The notes under the pieces: generated by a model
What the model was told of the DNA's origin: nothing
Databases searched by the model: none
Seen by the model: the letters and a program-made list of their open reading frames with translations, nothing else
Assembly (NCBI GenBank): GCA_020465985.1
Contig: JAANYP010004256.1
Coordinates: 62,001 to 126,000, forward strand
Origin: Centrapalus pauciflorus
Taxonomy: Eukaryota; Streptophyta; Magnoliopsida; Asterales; Asteraceae
Reading direction: 5' to 3'
DNA: 64,000 bases
Shown: positions 49,446-61,738 of the stretch, one piece after another
Numbering within the stretch: the stretch's first letter is position 1
Layout: every line of letters begins with the position of its first letter
Made by a program: the position numbers and the translations under genes

Positions 49446-50125
49446 AAGACACGAAAAAAAAAAGAACAGCTATGGAGTTGTTACAATCAAATATATCTAC
49501 GCAGATTATTTTGTATTATACGTAGAGGGAAAAGCGGTTGAGCAACTTGTGAAAAGGGATGTTCTATCTATGTAGATTATTTTGTATTAAACGTAGTTTT
49601 CATATAGATTGTATACAATCTATATAGATTTTGTATTCTATGTTGTCTACTTGAAGTTTTTCTTTTTCTCAGATGCTTTATTCTATGGTATACCTACGTA
49701 GATTATTTTGTATTCTACGTAGTTTTTTATAGATTGTCTGGAAATCTATATAGATTTTTGTATTCTATGTTGTTTGAATAGTTTTCAATAAACATTTATA
49801 GATTTTAGATTCTTTAATCTGTATTCTTCTCAGATTTTATGTTATCTTATGATATTCATATTTTCTATGTCAGTGTAAATCTTTATAGATCTATATTTTC
49901 TAGGTCAGTGTAAATCTATATAGATCTTCTCACATTTATAGTTTTTTACAGATTGTCTGCAAATTTATATAGATCTTAGGTAAGTGTCACATATTCTATA
50001 TAGAATACCCCAATTCTACGCAGAATGTTCACATATTCTACATAGAATACCACTAATCTACGTAGATTGTTCACATATTCTACGTAGATTGTTCACATAT
50101 TCTACATAGAATATTGCTATTCTAT
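49120..50125. repeat. CTACGTAG / TTCTACGTAGAA palindrome-rich tract
   Basis: More than a dozen copies of ATTCTACGTAGAAT-like palindromes and variants (TTCTACATAGAA, ATCTACGTAGAT, TTCTACGCAGAA) spaced 20-100 bp, interleaved with TTTTGTATTCTATGTTGTCTG repeats. Non-coding. Confidence 0.8.
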
Positions 50126-50186
50126 GTAACTAGAAATGTTATACATTTTTTTGCATCATAGTTTTGAATCCATTGTTTTAATGCAG

Positions 50187-50265
50187 GTTGTAAAAGATTC
50201 TATCATGGGCACCATTGATTGTGATTGTCGAATGTTCGATCGGATTGTGTTGCTTTGTATCTCCG
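50187..50265 (+). pseudogene. SWIM zinc-finger-like fragment (FAR1/MULE)
   Basis: The frame reads VKDSIMGTIDCDCRMFDRIVL, then LC. The CxC...C spacing looks like the SWIM finger that ends FAR1/MULE transposases, but the expected final CxH is lost. Short, so tentative. Confidence 0.35.
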
Positions 50266-50653
50266 TCATAGAATGTTGTATATTCACCATAGAATATTAT
50301 GTATACTCCATAGAATATATTTTAATCTATATATAAAGTTGTATATTATCCATAGAATACAGTGTATAATATCTAAACTCCGGTGGCTTTTTTTTGGGAG
50401 AAAAAATGATGAAGAGAAAATCGAGAAGGGAAATGATAGTTTGGAAACGCGTGCAGTTGCTTTTTCAATGCTATTCAAAATTTTTTTTCTCCTTTTTACC
50501 CCTCCTCACCTCTTTTTTCCAACAAGCATACCCCTTGAAAACTTTAATATTTCAAAAATGTCATCCAACATCTCAGCCTTTGATTCTATTAATCCAAAGG
50601 CTGATATTAGTTCTTAGGTTCCCACAATATTTAAGGTTCTCAAAAGAACCCTT

Positions 50654-50656
<3 letters not shown>

Positions 50657-50730
<74 letters not shown>
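50657..50730. repeat. (TA)n microsatellite
   Basis: TA repeats joining the FAR1-MULE right end to MITE family 2 copy B. Confidence 0.96.
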
Positions 50731-50733
50731 TTT

Positions 50734-50987
50734 AGGTTCAAGTGAGTACCACTCATTATGCAGCGCACCAGAAGGTACCACCCTTAAAAGTAATTTTTTT
50801 GCAATTTTTTTCATGAACATGTTTTAATTAACATTACACAGATCATATGTAAATTTCACGCAAATCCGAACACTCTAAGTGCATGAAAACACGCATCACA
50901 TAAATGCACGTTCACATGCATTCAAAATTATATAAGTGTGTTCACATCATTTTTTGGGAGTTAGGAATGACACTCTCTCGGACCATA

Positions 50988-50988
<1 letters not shown>
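50734..50988. mobile_element. MITE family 2, copy B
   Basis: It starts GGTTCAAGTGAGTACCACTC with the CAGCGCACC block and ends TCTCGGACCATAT. It shares GAACATGTTTTAATTAACAT with copy A and is flanked by (TA)n on both sides. Confidence 0.75.
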
Positions 50989-51194
<206 letters not shown>

Positions 51195-51417
51195 CAAACT
51201 AAACAACATATACATTTTCTAAACTTATGAAAGATATAAGTTTCAATACTCAAACCAATATATACTAACCTACGTTTACACTAAAAAAAATAAATATTCA
51301 CTACTTAGCACACTTTAATATTAAAACCAATCCTATAACTGTATTTTATGCTATAGTCGATCATCTAAAAATACTTTACCACAAAAGCTTATAAATAGTC
51401 CAAAACCAATGTCACTT

Positions 51418-52266
51418 TTAACTTTTATGATCCATTAATAGCATCAAACAAGAAAAACTAGAAATAACAAGTAAAACCAATAATAATAACAACTCGCTTT
51501 CTAAATTAATATTAGCAACATCCTTTATCACAAAAACCATAAAACCATTAATACAAATGTAGTATGCACTAAAGTGAAGAGGAACAAGAATCATGCTTTT
51601 CCAAGTTACGACTTCTATCCATGTTGGGCCAAACAGAATAAGAACTGATAGAAAGAGATCCATATGAATAAGATGAAGAGCAGATGAGATTGAATTTACT
51701 TCTTTGGCCTTATGAGAAGTTTTGTGTTGCTTGCCTTTAAGATATGCTACACAATGATCATCACATATGAACTCCTTTTGTGGTAAGCCTCTTACCAAAT
51801 TCTTTTTGACTAAAACATTCATAGACTTGAAGTTCATGTGACACATCCTTCTGTGCCAAAGAGCAGACTCATTGGATGATGCTTTGGATATCAAACAGCT
51901 TAAAGTACTTGATTTGGATAAAAGATCTATGTCCAAACAGTAGACATTGTCCTTTCTTGGTGTTCTCAGTAAAATAAGATTTTCAGGTATTTTAATTTTT
52001 TTTGAAAGAACAATGCACTCAGAATCTGTGAAGACAACAATATTTTGTTTATCACAGACTTGAGACACACTTAATAAACTGTACTTCAACTGTTCAACAT
52101 ATAAAACATCATTGAAAAGCATATTGCCTGCTTTAACAGTACCTTTACCTGTGACCTTACCTCCCTTGGAATTTCCTCCAAATGCAACAAAACCTCCTTC
52201 AAAGCCTCTGAATTTTGACAAGCATTCAGAATTGCCTGTCATGTGCCTAGAGCATCCACTGTCCAA
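51418..52266 (-). pseudogene. Copia-2 protease and GAG-pre-integrase
   Basis: Begins at the protease MDSGCSRHMTG (catalytic DSG), continues GKGTVKAGNMLFNDVLYVE, SVSQVCDK, and GAG-pre-integrase LWHRRMCHMNFKSMN. The first integrase motif HLIHMDLF is followed by a ~21-nt insertion, after which homology fades. Confidence 0.82.
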
Positions 52267-52389
52267 ATGTCATCTTGTTTTATGTTGTGACCTGTGGGTG
52301 CCCTGCACAAATAAAAGCTTAGTTAGTAGTGGAGTAAACCCAAACCAAATTGGTTTTGGGTTGTCCTTGTGCATTGACATAACTAAACA

Positions 52390-53618
52390 CTATTTGTGAT
52401 TTTTTTTATACTTAGTGAGATCCACTGGTGGATTCTGTGAAGAGTATTTAGTTATGACATGAGGTATCCAGGTGTTCTTTCCAACTTTTGCATTAACAGT
52501 CTCAGATGATCCAGTACCAGTTCCAGTTTTAGGCTTAGCAGTTTGAAATGGAATTTTTGTGCTAACAGCTTCAGAGTTTGCACTATCAGTTTCAACTTTA
52601 GGCATGGCAGTGTCAACATTTGTATCAACAGGTTGATCTGGGTTTTTGCCTTTAACACACCAAATCTGTTTAAAATTTGAATTGGGCTTTTCCAAAACTT
52701 GTTTTTGGTGTGTTGACTGCTTTTTTTATTTACTTTTAAAAACCTGTGATCAACTGTTTTCTTTGGAACTGGTGCAACAGGTGGTTTGGCCTTTAAATGT
52801 TTTGTATTTCGGACAAAATCCTTTTTCTGAACCACAGTCTGGTTTGCAACCAATGGTTTGTACAAGCAATGCCTGGCCAAATGGTTTTTCCTGCCACAAT
52901 GGAAACATCTTTTGATTGTTTTGATTGGAGAACCAGTTTTGTTGGACCATAACTGGTTTTTGTTCCTTTGATTTCCCCTTACCTGCTGTTGTTTGGGAAA
53001 CTTTTGGACACCATGCTTTTGGCATGTGCAGATTGGAACAATCTTACCCTTTTTAGTACCTTTTGAGGAAGATGCAGTGTTACAGTTAGAAGGTACAGAA
53101 ACATGTGGATCAACATGGCATACACTCATCTTCTCCTTTCCTTTCTTATTGGGGTTAGGGGCATCTATAGGTGCACTCATTGTTTTGTGAACTTTCTTAA
53201 CCTCTTTGCACTCACAGTCTTCATTTGGAATCGAATCTTCTTTAGATTCAGTACTGTTTTCAAGGATAGGATCTACAGTGGTCATAGACTCATCTAATGG
53301 TTCATTAACAAGTCTATCAGCAACTTCACCCATAAGATGTATGTATTTGTTGTTGTATGGAGGTGGAGTGGCTCTGTATCCTATACTGTCTTTGGGATTG
53401 AGCTGAGATTTTACCCTATCTTTAAATTGAACTTCCATTAGGTGTTCCAGCTTTTGATTTGCCAATTTGAAGTTTCCTAGATCTATATTGACAGATTCTA
53501 TTTTCTTGTTAGCTTCTAACACCTTCTGTTCAGCCTCATCTAATTTCTTGTTTAGGGACTCTATTTTCTTATTCAGCTCCTTTTTCTCCCACTCATGATT
53601 TGTTCTATCATGTCTCAT
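52390..53618 (-). pseudogene. Copia-2 Gag C-terminal half
   Basis: Starts with a coiled coil (KKIESLNKKLDEAEQKVLEA), continues through a Pro/Lys-rich linker and a CCHC knuckle CFHCGRKNHLARHC (~52870-52912), then into an overlapping frame (52695-52390) after a frameshift. The upstream coiled-coil part lies at 53888-53649. Confidence 0.75.
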
Positions 53619-53648
53619 TTGAATCTCATTATCCTTATAGTCACTGAT

Positions 53649-54973
53649 CTATTTTTCAAGATCTTCTATGGCCTGCATGTACTCATATCTCCTTTCTTCC
53701 ATCTTAGCTAGAGTTTTGCACATGCTCTCATTATGATCTCTGTACTTTTTAACCATATTTTTGCATGTTTGAGAGCAGAGTTTAGCATTTACCTCAGATG
53801 GTAGTTCAGTGGAGATGACATTTGATGTTTCTGCCATGAGAGCTTGATTTTGAAACTCTTCCTCTGTCTGATCACTCCAGTCAAACACATGGTCTTCTTA
53901 AGAAACAAGTGCTTGTGATGATGACACTTGAGGAGTATGCTGTGGTCTTGGTGGCTGTTGACCTTCAGATCTACATTCTCTGGCAAAGTGGCCAAGCTTG
54001 TGACATTTAAAGCATTCAACTTTGGATTTATCAAATGCTGGTTTCCCTTATGGTCTGGCTTGAAAGTTCCAGTTATTTTCAGAATCCTTTTTGCCCGCAT
54101 AGTCAACATTGCATGCTGCCATTTTAAGTCCATCTCTTCAAGATCATCAGGATGAATTTGTTCTAACTCTTCAGCATTTAGAGCAAACAATCCATCATTG
54201 GCAACAAAGGCTTCATAATGAACTTCAGTAGAGTTACCATTAGCACCTGAAAAGGAGTCACAACAGTTAGATTTTTCAGATGACAGCTGAGCAGTGTTAT
54301 GATTATTAGAAAAGGATTTCTTTTTAGTTTCAATCTCAGTTTCAAACACTCTCAGATTGTTGTAAAGGTCATCCAATTCTATTTCATCAAGAGTGTCTTT
54401 GGTTCTCCATTGGGCAGCATAGACTGTCCACTCATCACCAAGTGATCTAAGGAATTTTCTGTTGACTTCATCTTGATCCAAGCTGACTTTGGCACTCTCT
54501 AACTCACCTATCAGTTTGTTAAACCTGTCAAAGATTTGAGTAAGGTTTTCATTCTTGCCACCAGAAAAGTTTTCATACTGCTGTTTCAAAAGATCCTTTT
54601 GATTTCTCTTGGTGCTAACATTGCCAGCAAATCTTTTCTCTAAGGCAATCCAAAGAGAATGAGCAGTGTAAAACTTTTTAAACTGATGTTGATAATCATT
54701 AGGAATGACTATATATAAAAGTGTAAGAGCTTTTACTTTATTCATTCTAGCCTTCCTTTCAAGTTCAGTTTTTGGAGGAGTTTTTATGGGTTTGCCCTCA
54801 GCATCAAGCTCAGGATCAACAACAGGAGGAAATTCAACAGCTTCCCATATGGCATAATCAATAAATTGAATGTGTTGTTGAATCCTGAGTTTCCACATCT
54901 CAAACTCAGTGGGTTTGAGCATAGGCACTTTGAGTCCTTGCCCAGATCCACTACTGCTATTATCAAATTCCAT
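53649..54973 (-). pseudogene. Copia-2 Gag N-terminal half
   Basis: ATG 54973 follows the primer site by ~60 nt. Capsid-type domain: LKPTEFEMWKLRIQQHIQFI, YAIWEAVE, LKQQYENFSGGKNENL, FLRSLGDEWT, LDDLYNNLRVFE. A frameshift near 54050-54110 precedes the first CCHC knuckle, which is readable on the minus strand at ~53972-54015 as CFKCHKLGHFAREC. The coiled-coil segment 53888-53649 ends in a stop. Confidence 0.82.
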
Positions 54974-55035
54974 TGCAGAAAATTAAAAATTTGAAAAAGA
55001 AAGCTTCTAACTTTGAAAACAAAGAAAAACCTGTG

Positions 55036-55047
55036 GCTCTGATACCA
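55036..55047 (-). promoter_or_regulatory. Primer binding site of Copia-2
   Basis: Minus-strand TGGTATCAGAGC, two bases from the 5' LTR end. Confidence 0.88.
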
Positions 55048-55049
55048 CT

Positions 55050-55704
55050 TGTCAAGATCAAAATTACTACCTAAGATTAACTGGTTTGAATTAATCAGAG
55101 TATAAACCAATAACCTTGTATTGAATCAAAGTCCAATTAAGAAGTTTGCGGAATAACACTTAACTGTTTTAAGAAAAACTTTCAAAACAAATAACATGTA
55201 AATATAATCAATAATCAAAGATCACTTGTATTGCAAAAACTCAATGATTACAATCACCTCTAATCTGTTTGATTAGACGAAGAACACAGATTGTTCTTAG
55301 GGTTTTACAACCTTAGAGGCTTATGAAAACTTAATCAGAAAAGCAATTACAACTAGATAAAATAAACTTGTACGTGCAGCCTTACAATAGAAAACCTATT
55401 CTATGTATATATAATGTCTTCTGATTTGTTTCCTTGAGAAACTCTGATTTCTCTGATAGTAGATATGCTTGAATCTTCGAATATATCTTTTCCTGAAAAT
55501 CAACACTGTCTGTTTATTGAGCTGTTGAGCAGCTTGAAGTCTATCTGTTGAGCAGCTTGAGTTTGAACACTGGCAGCTTGAACTTTTGAACTAGCAGCTC
55601 GAACTTCTTCAACTAACAGCTTGAACTTTGTAATTACACAGATAATCTACTAACAGTTTGAGAAATCTAACTAACAGCTTGACATACTTAGAATATTCCC
55701 AACA
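55050..55704 (-). repeat. 5' LTR of Copia-2
   Basis: On the minus strand it runs from TGTTGGGAATATTC (55704) to GATCTTGACA (55050), 655 bp. A TATATAC-type box lies near 55395-55403. The first ~180 bp of its U3 hold seven CAGCTTGA-type repeats. Confidence 0.78.
55525..55690 (-). repeat. CAGCTTGAAC repeat cluster in the Copia-2 LTR
   Basis: Seven + strand copies of (A/G)(A/G)CAGCTTGA(A) and close variants, 20-40 bp apart, within the U3 end of the LTR. Confidence 0.8.
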
Positions 55705-55971
55705 AATTTGCTTAAGGGAGAAGAAAAGTGGAAGTGAGAAAGTGTTAACCGTTGACCCGCCTTTTTTAAAGGGAGAGGGTCCGGTCGGGTTGTAAAGGAT
55801 CCGCGCCCAAAATGACATGGGCCGCCGGATTGCACAACAAAACACAAAAAAAAAAAAAAATCTTGGGCCTTAAAAGAAATAGAAACAAAATTTTTACATA
55901 AAAATGTTGGCCCAATTAATCACATCTTTTTATATTTTTTCTCTGAAACAACAAAAAATAAGTAAATGCAA

Positions 55972-56054
<83 letters not shown>

Positions 56055-56592
56055 AGATTTTCTTTCAACAATTGAGTTAAGACAAAATAAAATAAAATAA
56101 AATAAGATAAAATATTTTTAGGTTTGTGACAAATTTAAACAAATAAACTCTTTTTGGGATTTCTGACCTATTAAATTAAACTTTAAAATCTAAAAATTAA
56201 CCAACCTAAAATTTAAAAAAAAATAACTAAGAGAAATAATAATAATAAAAATAAAAAGGAACAAAGAATTACAAAAATTAACATCCTAACTATACTCCCC
56301 CTTAAATAAACACCGCTTCTCTTCTTTTATCTTTTTCAGATTAAGTCCTTGAACTTATTTAGCCTTAAAAATACAGACAAACCTGGATTATATTTGTGTC
56401 CCACTTAGTGATGAACAATTCACACAACAATTTATCAGGATCATTAATTATTAGAGATGTACATAAATAAGGAAATATTGAATTTTAATTTTGTGACATA
56501 ATCCTTAAATTTAAATAACAGATATTTTCTAAAATAAAGGAATTTCAAACATGATAGATTGAAATAGAATTATTTAAGACAATATCTGATAT
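55705..56592 (-). other. Possible Copia-3 3' LTR remnant and spacer
   Basis: No genes. It includes (TA)n at 55977-56050 and a purine tract of Copia-3 (minus-strand AAGGGGGAG, 56295-56303). Sequence left of that tract should be the Copia-3 3' LTR, but its outer end does not match the 5' LTR end at 63947, so it is truncated or replaced. Confidence 0.4.
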
Positions 56593-57476
56593 TTAATTGG
56601 AAGGCGGATTCAACATGCCGATATGAGATACTAAAAACTGAAAACGAGGTTCGTCTAAAGCTTTAGTAAAGATATCCGCAAGTTGATATTCCGTGCCAAC
56701 AAAATACAACTCAATTGTTCCCTCTTCTACATGATCTTTAATAAAATTATAGCTGATATCTATGTGTTTTGTTCGAGAGTGCTGCACGGGATTGCAAGAG
56801 ATGGCAATTACACTTCGAGAATCGAAGTAAATTGGGATATTGGTGAGTGAGAATCCATAATCGCGTAATTGTGTTCTCATCCACAGCACTTGAGAGCAAC
56901 AGCTTGCACTACATACTCAGCCTCAGCTGTGGATGTGGAGACACAATTCTGCTTTTTGGAGGACCAACTCACCGGTCTGTCTCCTAAGAACTGTATACCT
57001 CCCGATGTGCTTTTCATGTTAACTTTACAACCTGCAAAATCATCATCTGAAAATGCAGTAAGATCAAAATCGGTTCCGTTGGGATACCATAGACCAAGAT
57101 AGGGTGTACCCTTAAGATAACGAAAAATGTGTTTTACCGCAGTTAGGTGTGATTCTTTTGGGTCGGCCTGAAAGCGAGCACAAAGACATGTTGAAAATAT
57201 TATATCAGGCCTACTAGCAGTCAGATACAGTAAGGATCCTATCATCCCTCTATAAGTTGTATTATCGACACTTTTACCAGAAGGATCGGTGTCTAACTTA
57301 CAGTTGGAGGCCATGGGAGTTGCGATACTCGTGCAAGAGTCTAACTTATACTTCTTGAGAATATCAAGAGTATATTTCGAATGGTTTACAAAAATCCCAT
57401 TTTCAAGTTGTTTAACTTGTAATCCGAGGAAAAAGTTCATTTCTCCCATCATATTCATCTTGAACCTGGACTCCAT
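56593..57476 (-). pseudogene. Copia-3 RT C-terminus and RNase H
   Basis: 57476-56877 reads MNMMGEMNFFLGLQVKQ, SRPDIIFSTCLCARFQ, SWSSKKQNCVSTSTAEAEYV. A small deletion near 56915 shifts the frame; 56889-56593 then gives LWMRTQLRDYGFSL, NPVQHSRTKHIDI and ADIFTKALDEPRF, the end of Pol. Confidence 0.87.
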
Positions 57477-57506
57477 TAGGGCTGAAAAATCCTTACAGAA
57501 ATTACT

Positions 57507-59258
57507 TTAAGTAGATCCAAATATAATGTCGTCGACATATATTTGTACTAGCATTATGTGTGGGCCTTCCTTTTTCATGAACAGAGTTGTGTCCGCCACA
57601 CCTTTGTTGAAACCGACAGAGATAAGAAAATTAGAGAGACTATCATACCATGTGCGAGGTGCTTGTTTTAAACCATAGAGGGCTTTGTCTAGCACATAAA
57701 CATGGTCAGGTTTATGTGCGTCAACAAATCCTTGTGGTTGTTCAACGTACACCCCTTCATTAAGTTCACCGTTAAGAAAGGCTGTCTTGACGTCCATCTG
57801 GTACACTTTGAAGTCCTTGTGTGCTGCGTACGCCAAGAAGATTCTGATTGCTTCGATCCGTGCAACTGGAGCGAAGGTCTCGTCATAATTTATCCCTTCT
57901 TGTTGTCGGTAGCCTTTGGCAACAAGTCTCCCTTTATTCCTTATCACAATGTTGTTCTCATCTCGTTTGTTCTTATAGATCCACTTTGTTCCGAACACTG
58001 TACGGTCTTTTGGCTTGGGAACTAACTGCCATACTCTGAGTTGTTCAAACTGGTTGAGTTCTTCTTGCATTGCAACTATCCAGTCTGGGTCTTTTAGGGC
58101 TTCATCCACACGAGCGGGCTCTATCATACTAAGGAATGATGCGAAGAGACATTCATTAGCAGACGCCCTACGTGTTTGGACTCCAGTTGAAACATCACCA
58201 ATGATATGATCGGTTGGGTGACTTCGGGTCCATTTAGTCTCGTGTGGAAGGGGTGCTCTGGATGGAATCTCAGTGGCTAGAGTGGGGATGGATGATGATT
58301 CATGGTCAATGGTTTCAAGTGATGGTACCACTGGTTCCGGTTCGAGTTTCGAGTGTTCAGATGAAGGAAGGATATTTGGCATTATATGCGAGGGTATTTC
58401 AAGAGTAGATTCAAATGCGGATGTATCAGTGGATGATGTTGATGGATGAGGGTATGATGTGGATGAAGATGGTTCGGATAAAATTTGTGGTGCAGTTGAA
58501 TTGTTGGATGGATTACCTACATTATTAGCAACATTAGACACATTAGCGTTAGGACCAATATATTCTACGTAAAACAGATCAAATAAATTAACTAAATCGG
58601 AAGATGAAAAAGAAGTAGAGTGAGTAGAAGAGTCTCCAGGCATTTGTGTAATGCGTGGTCCTGTATGATCAACTTCGGGTGCCAGTTTAGCCAACTCATC
58701 AAATGTGACATGCACACTTTCATTGACTGTCCTGGTTCGGGTATTGAATGCACGATAAGCCTTCGAGTTGGATGAGTATCCAATGAAGATCGCTTCATCT
58801 GCTTTTTCGTTGAATTTCCCGAGGTTGTCGTTATCATTCAGCACATAGCACCTGCAACCAAATACAAGTAAGTACTTGATAAAAGGTACTTTATTCAGAA
58901 AGAGTTGATAAGGAGTTTTATTGAAGCGCTTATGGATTATGGAGCGATTCTGTGTATAGCAGGCTGTTGATACGGCTTCGGCCCACAAGAATGGAGGTAG
59001 CTTTGAGTAGGTTAACATTGTACGAGTGGCTTCCACAAGAGGACGGTTACGCCTTTCCACGACTCCGTTTTGTTGTGGTGTTCTAGCAGCAGAGTATTGA
59101 TGCTGAATACATTTGGATCGAAGGAAGCCCTCAACTACGGAATTCTTGAACTCCGTGCCGTTAACAGATCTGATTGATTGAACTGACAGTTGCTGTTGGG
59201 TTTCGGCACTCTTTATAAAATTTATGATTTCTTGAGTTGTTACATCCTTGGATCGCAA
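57507..59258 (-). pseudogene. Copia-3 integrase core and reverse transcriptase
   Basis: Integrase: NGTEFKN-type Asp replaced by Asn-Gly-Thr-Glu at this spot, then ARTPQQNGVVERRNR with the catalytic Glu and FGCRCYVLN. A Ser/Thr/Pro-rich linker of ~180 residues follows. RT: WQLVPKPKDRTVFGTKWIYK, KTAFLNGELNEGVYVEQPQG, LYGLKQAPRTWYD and the catalytic YVDDIIFGST. It stops at TAA 57507-57509, but the same frame continues, so this is a nonsense mutation. The conserved integrase motif SDNG reads SVNG here, losing a catalytic Asp. Confidence 0.87.
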
Positions 59259-59410
59259 GAACTTAACCCAGGTCTATCGTTAGTAGTCATCAACGATAAC
59301 CAACACATATCGCTTCTATTTATGCTTTGGGTCCGCATTGGTCCGCGTAAATCCATGTGAAGTAACTCCAATACTCTTTTCGTTGATGGTTCGGGTTTTT
59401 GTTTGTGAGA
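59259..59410 (-). pseudogene. Copia-3 integrase start, frameshifted
   Basis: The minus strand still reads LHMDLRGPMRTQS in one frame and KRYVLVIVDDY in another, with stops between. This is the start of the integrase core joining the two larger ORFs. Confidence 0.75.
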
Positions 59411-60100
59411 TTATCGTTTCATCTTTCCTTTCTCACAAGCTCCACAAAGATAGTCTTTTTCATATTGTAATTCTGGGAGACCTTTAACCAGTTGTTTCGC
59501 AGCCAGCTTGTTGATATTGTCAAAATTTAAGTGAGATAACCTTCGATGCCACAACCAAGAGTCTTTTGAAGAGGCTTTTGAATAAAGGCAAATGCTATCC
59601 TTAACTATGAGCTTGGCTACGTCTATGGTGTAAAGGTTAGAGTTACGGGAACCGGATAAGATTTCTTTGCCATCCATACTCTTTACACAGCAGTTGTTAG
59701 CCCTAAATGTTACTTCTAGTCCTTTATCGCAGAGCTGTCCTATGCTAAATAGATTATGTGATAATCCTTCAACATAGTCAACGTCCTTGATGACTAGATT
59801 ATTCAAGACTAAGTCCCCGTATCCTTTTATATGAGCCTGATGGTTGTTCCCGAATTTTACCGTCCCGCAATATTGTTCAACTACGTTGGACAACAATTCT
59901 CTTCTCCCAGTCATATGCTTGGAGCAACCCGAATCCATATACCAGATGGATTTAGCCTGAAAAACAAATAAATTCAAACACATGCATCTTTCATTGACAA
60001 TCAAACCGTGTTCTGAACCGAGATGTTCAGAAAACATGATGAAATAAGACCGGGTCCTGAGCTGTGTGCACAGAAGCCAAACGTGTCGGTTTAAGCACAA
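59411..60100 (-). pseudogene. Copia-3 protease and GAG-pre-integrase
   Basis: Catalytic YMDSGCSKHMTGRRELL (~residue 55), GYGDLVLNNLVIKDVDYVEG, LFSIGQLCDKG, then LWHRRLSHLNFDNINKLA and CGACEKGK. It closes at a stop just before the integrase start. Confidence 0.87.
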
Positions 60101-60201
60101 CCGACAAGCAGAAGAACGGGTCCTAGTCTATGGCAACTAGAAGCCAAATCAGTGAAGTACGGGTCTTGATCAGAAGTAACCAAGAACCATCTGCATTAAG
60201 A

Positions 60202-61672
60202 TCACACAACTTTGGGTACCCATCTCAATATGGATCCCTTTTTGTTAGGAGTTCCAGGTGTATATGGCACGTGGGCAGTATTAGGAACCCATTTAGCATT
60301 TATGTGTGGTCCAGATGCATAGCCTTTTGGAATCCATTGAAGATTGGATTTATTAGGCTTTGGAACCTTAGGCGATGAAATCACCTTCGGTTTTTGACTT
60401 TTTGAGACCTTTTTGACTTTTGCTTTGGTTTTGGGCCTTGGCAAAGGACAAGTCTCATTTTTTTTGTGGTCGATGATGCAACATTTTTTATTTTCTTTTT
60501 GCGAATTCTTTTAACAGGATATGGCACAAAAGCATTCATTTCAGGAACCTGACGTCTATAATGAGTTTGACATAAATTAAACAATTCACTAAAAGAGTAC
60601 TTTAAACAAACAGAAGAATTCGTTACATCGTTACACACATTGTTTTCTGAGATTACATGTATCCTATCTCTAGAAACAAATTCAAATGACATTACAGCCT
60701 TCTTCACAAAAAAAACTTGAAAAATCCTGCATGGTGGTTTTAGGGACTCTTCTTACATAATCTGTAGGAACAAAACGATGAGAATCAGTATGCATGAAAG
60801 TTTTAGACTTTACCGTTTTTTCTTTTTGTTGGTGAGTTGGTTTCTTAGAAGACTTGGATTGAATCTGAGTCTTTTTAGAAACCTCAGTTTTAAAAGGTTT
60901 TGAGCACTCACCTTTATAAATGATAGAAGAATTTTCAGTTTTAGTTTTACCTTTGCTGGATGACACACATGGGATTTTGGTGGGATGAGAAACTGTTGGT
61001 TCTTTTAATAGATCTTTTAATGTTTGAGAAACCATGTCAAATTTTTCTCTGTAGACAGTTAATTCTACAGATTGTTGAAAAGTTTGATTTACCAATTTTT
61101 CTTCACTCTTAAGAAGAGCTTCTTGAAAATCAAGTGCTTTCTTTTGAGATGTCTTTAATTCCTTTTCTGAAACAGTAATTTGATGTTGAAGAACTTTGTA
61201 GGAATATAAAGTCGAGGAATTGGTTTTACAGGTTTTGCTTTCATTTCAGCTTCTGAATAACTTGACAAGAAGTCTTCCTCTAAAGTGGGTACTCTAGAAG
61301 AATAACTCTCGTAAAGTTCTTCATATTGAAAATATATTTTTTTTTGTTTATTTTCAACGCGTTTCTCATCCTCTTGGTTTAAAACTTATTTTGATGACTC
61401 AAAAAAGAAAGATTTAAGTCCAGCTCCCATATAATTCATGTCATAAAATAAAGGTAAAACTCTTTGAGCATTTTTCAATATTTAGGATTTTTAAAACCGA
61501 TTCCTTGTTTAGAATGGTAAACCCTAGTTTCTTTGGGCTGATTCAAGTGAATAGTTTGTTCAGTTTGACCCCTTTTTAAAAATGCATCGTCAAGGGTCTT
61601 TATTCGTGAGTACAAACTTATTCTTTCTTCTTCTATCATTTTATATTTTACTAAATTGTCTATATTTTCCAT
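60202..61672 (-). pseudogene. Copia-3 Gag C-terminal region, fragmented
   Basis: Pieces at 61672-61475, 61095-60682, 60707-60381 and 60444-60202 are Lys/Ser-rich and coiled-coil-like, ending in NLQWIPKGYASG and PKVV, the W-P-K type motif that often precedes the protease in this lineage. Frames differ between pieces, so Gag is broken several times. Confidence 0.65.
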
Positions 61673-61738
61673 ACTTAATGTCTCTAATTGTTTTGAAAGT
61701 ACATATATTTCTTCTTTTAAAGAGAGTTTTTCATTAGA

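Larger units (their letters stand above)
48465..50659 (+). mobile_element. MULE derivative with FAR1-like gene fragments
   Basis: TIRs of ~85-90 bp (48465-48547 and 50568-50659) share TTAAGAACCTTAAATA, GAACCTAAGAACTAAT and CAGCCTTTGGATTAATAG. (TA)n lies outside both ends. Inside are ~100-bp direct repeats (48555-48815), FAR1-like exon pieces, many CTACGTAG palindromes and a SWIM-like CxC segment. The transposase core is deleted. Confidence 0.75.
51418..55704 (-). mobile_element. Sirevirus-like copia fragment, minus strand (Copia-2)
   Basis: 5' LTR 55050-55704, primer site, then gag and protease/GAG-pre-integrase. It stops early in integrase (about 51610). RT, RNase H and 3' LTR are missing, so it is a 5'-half remnant. 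Gag has the long coiled coil and two zinc knuckles common in this lineage. Confidence 0.85.
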
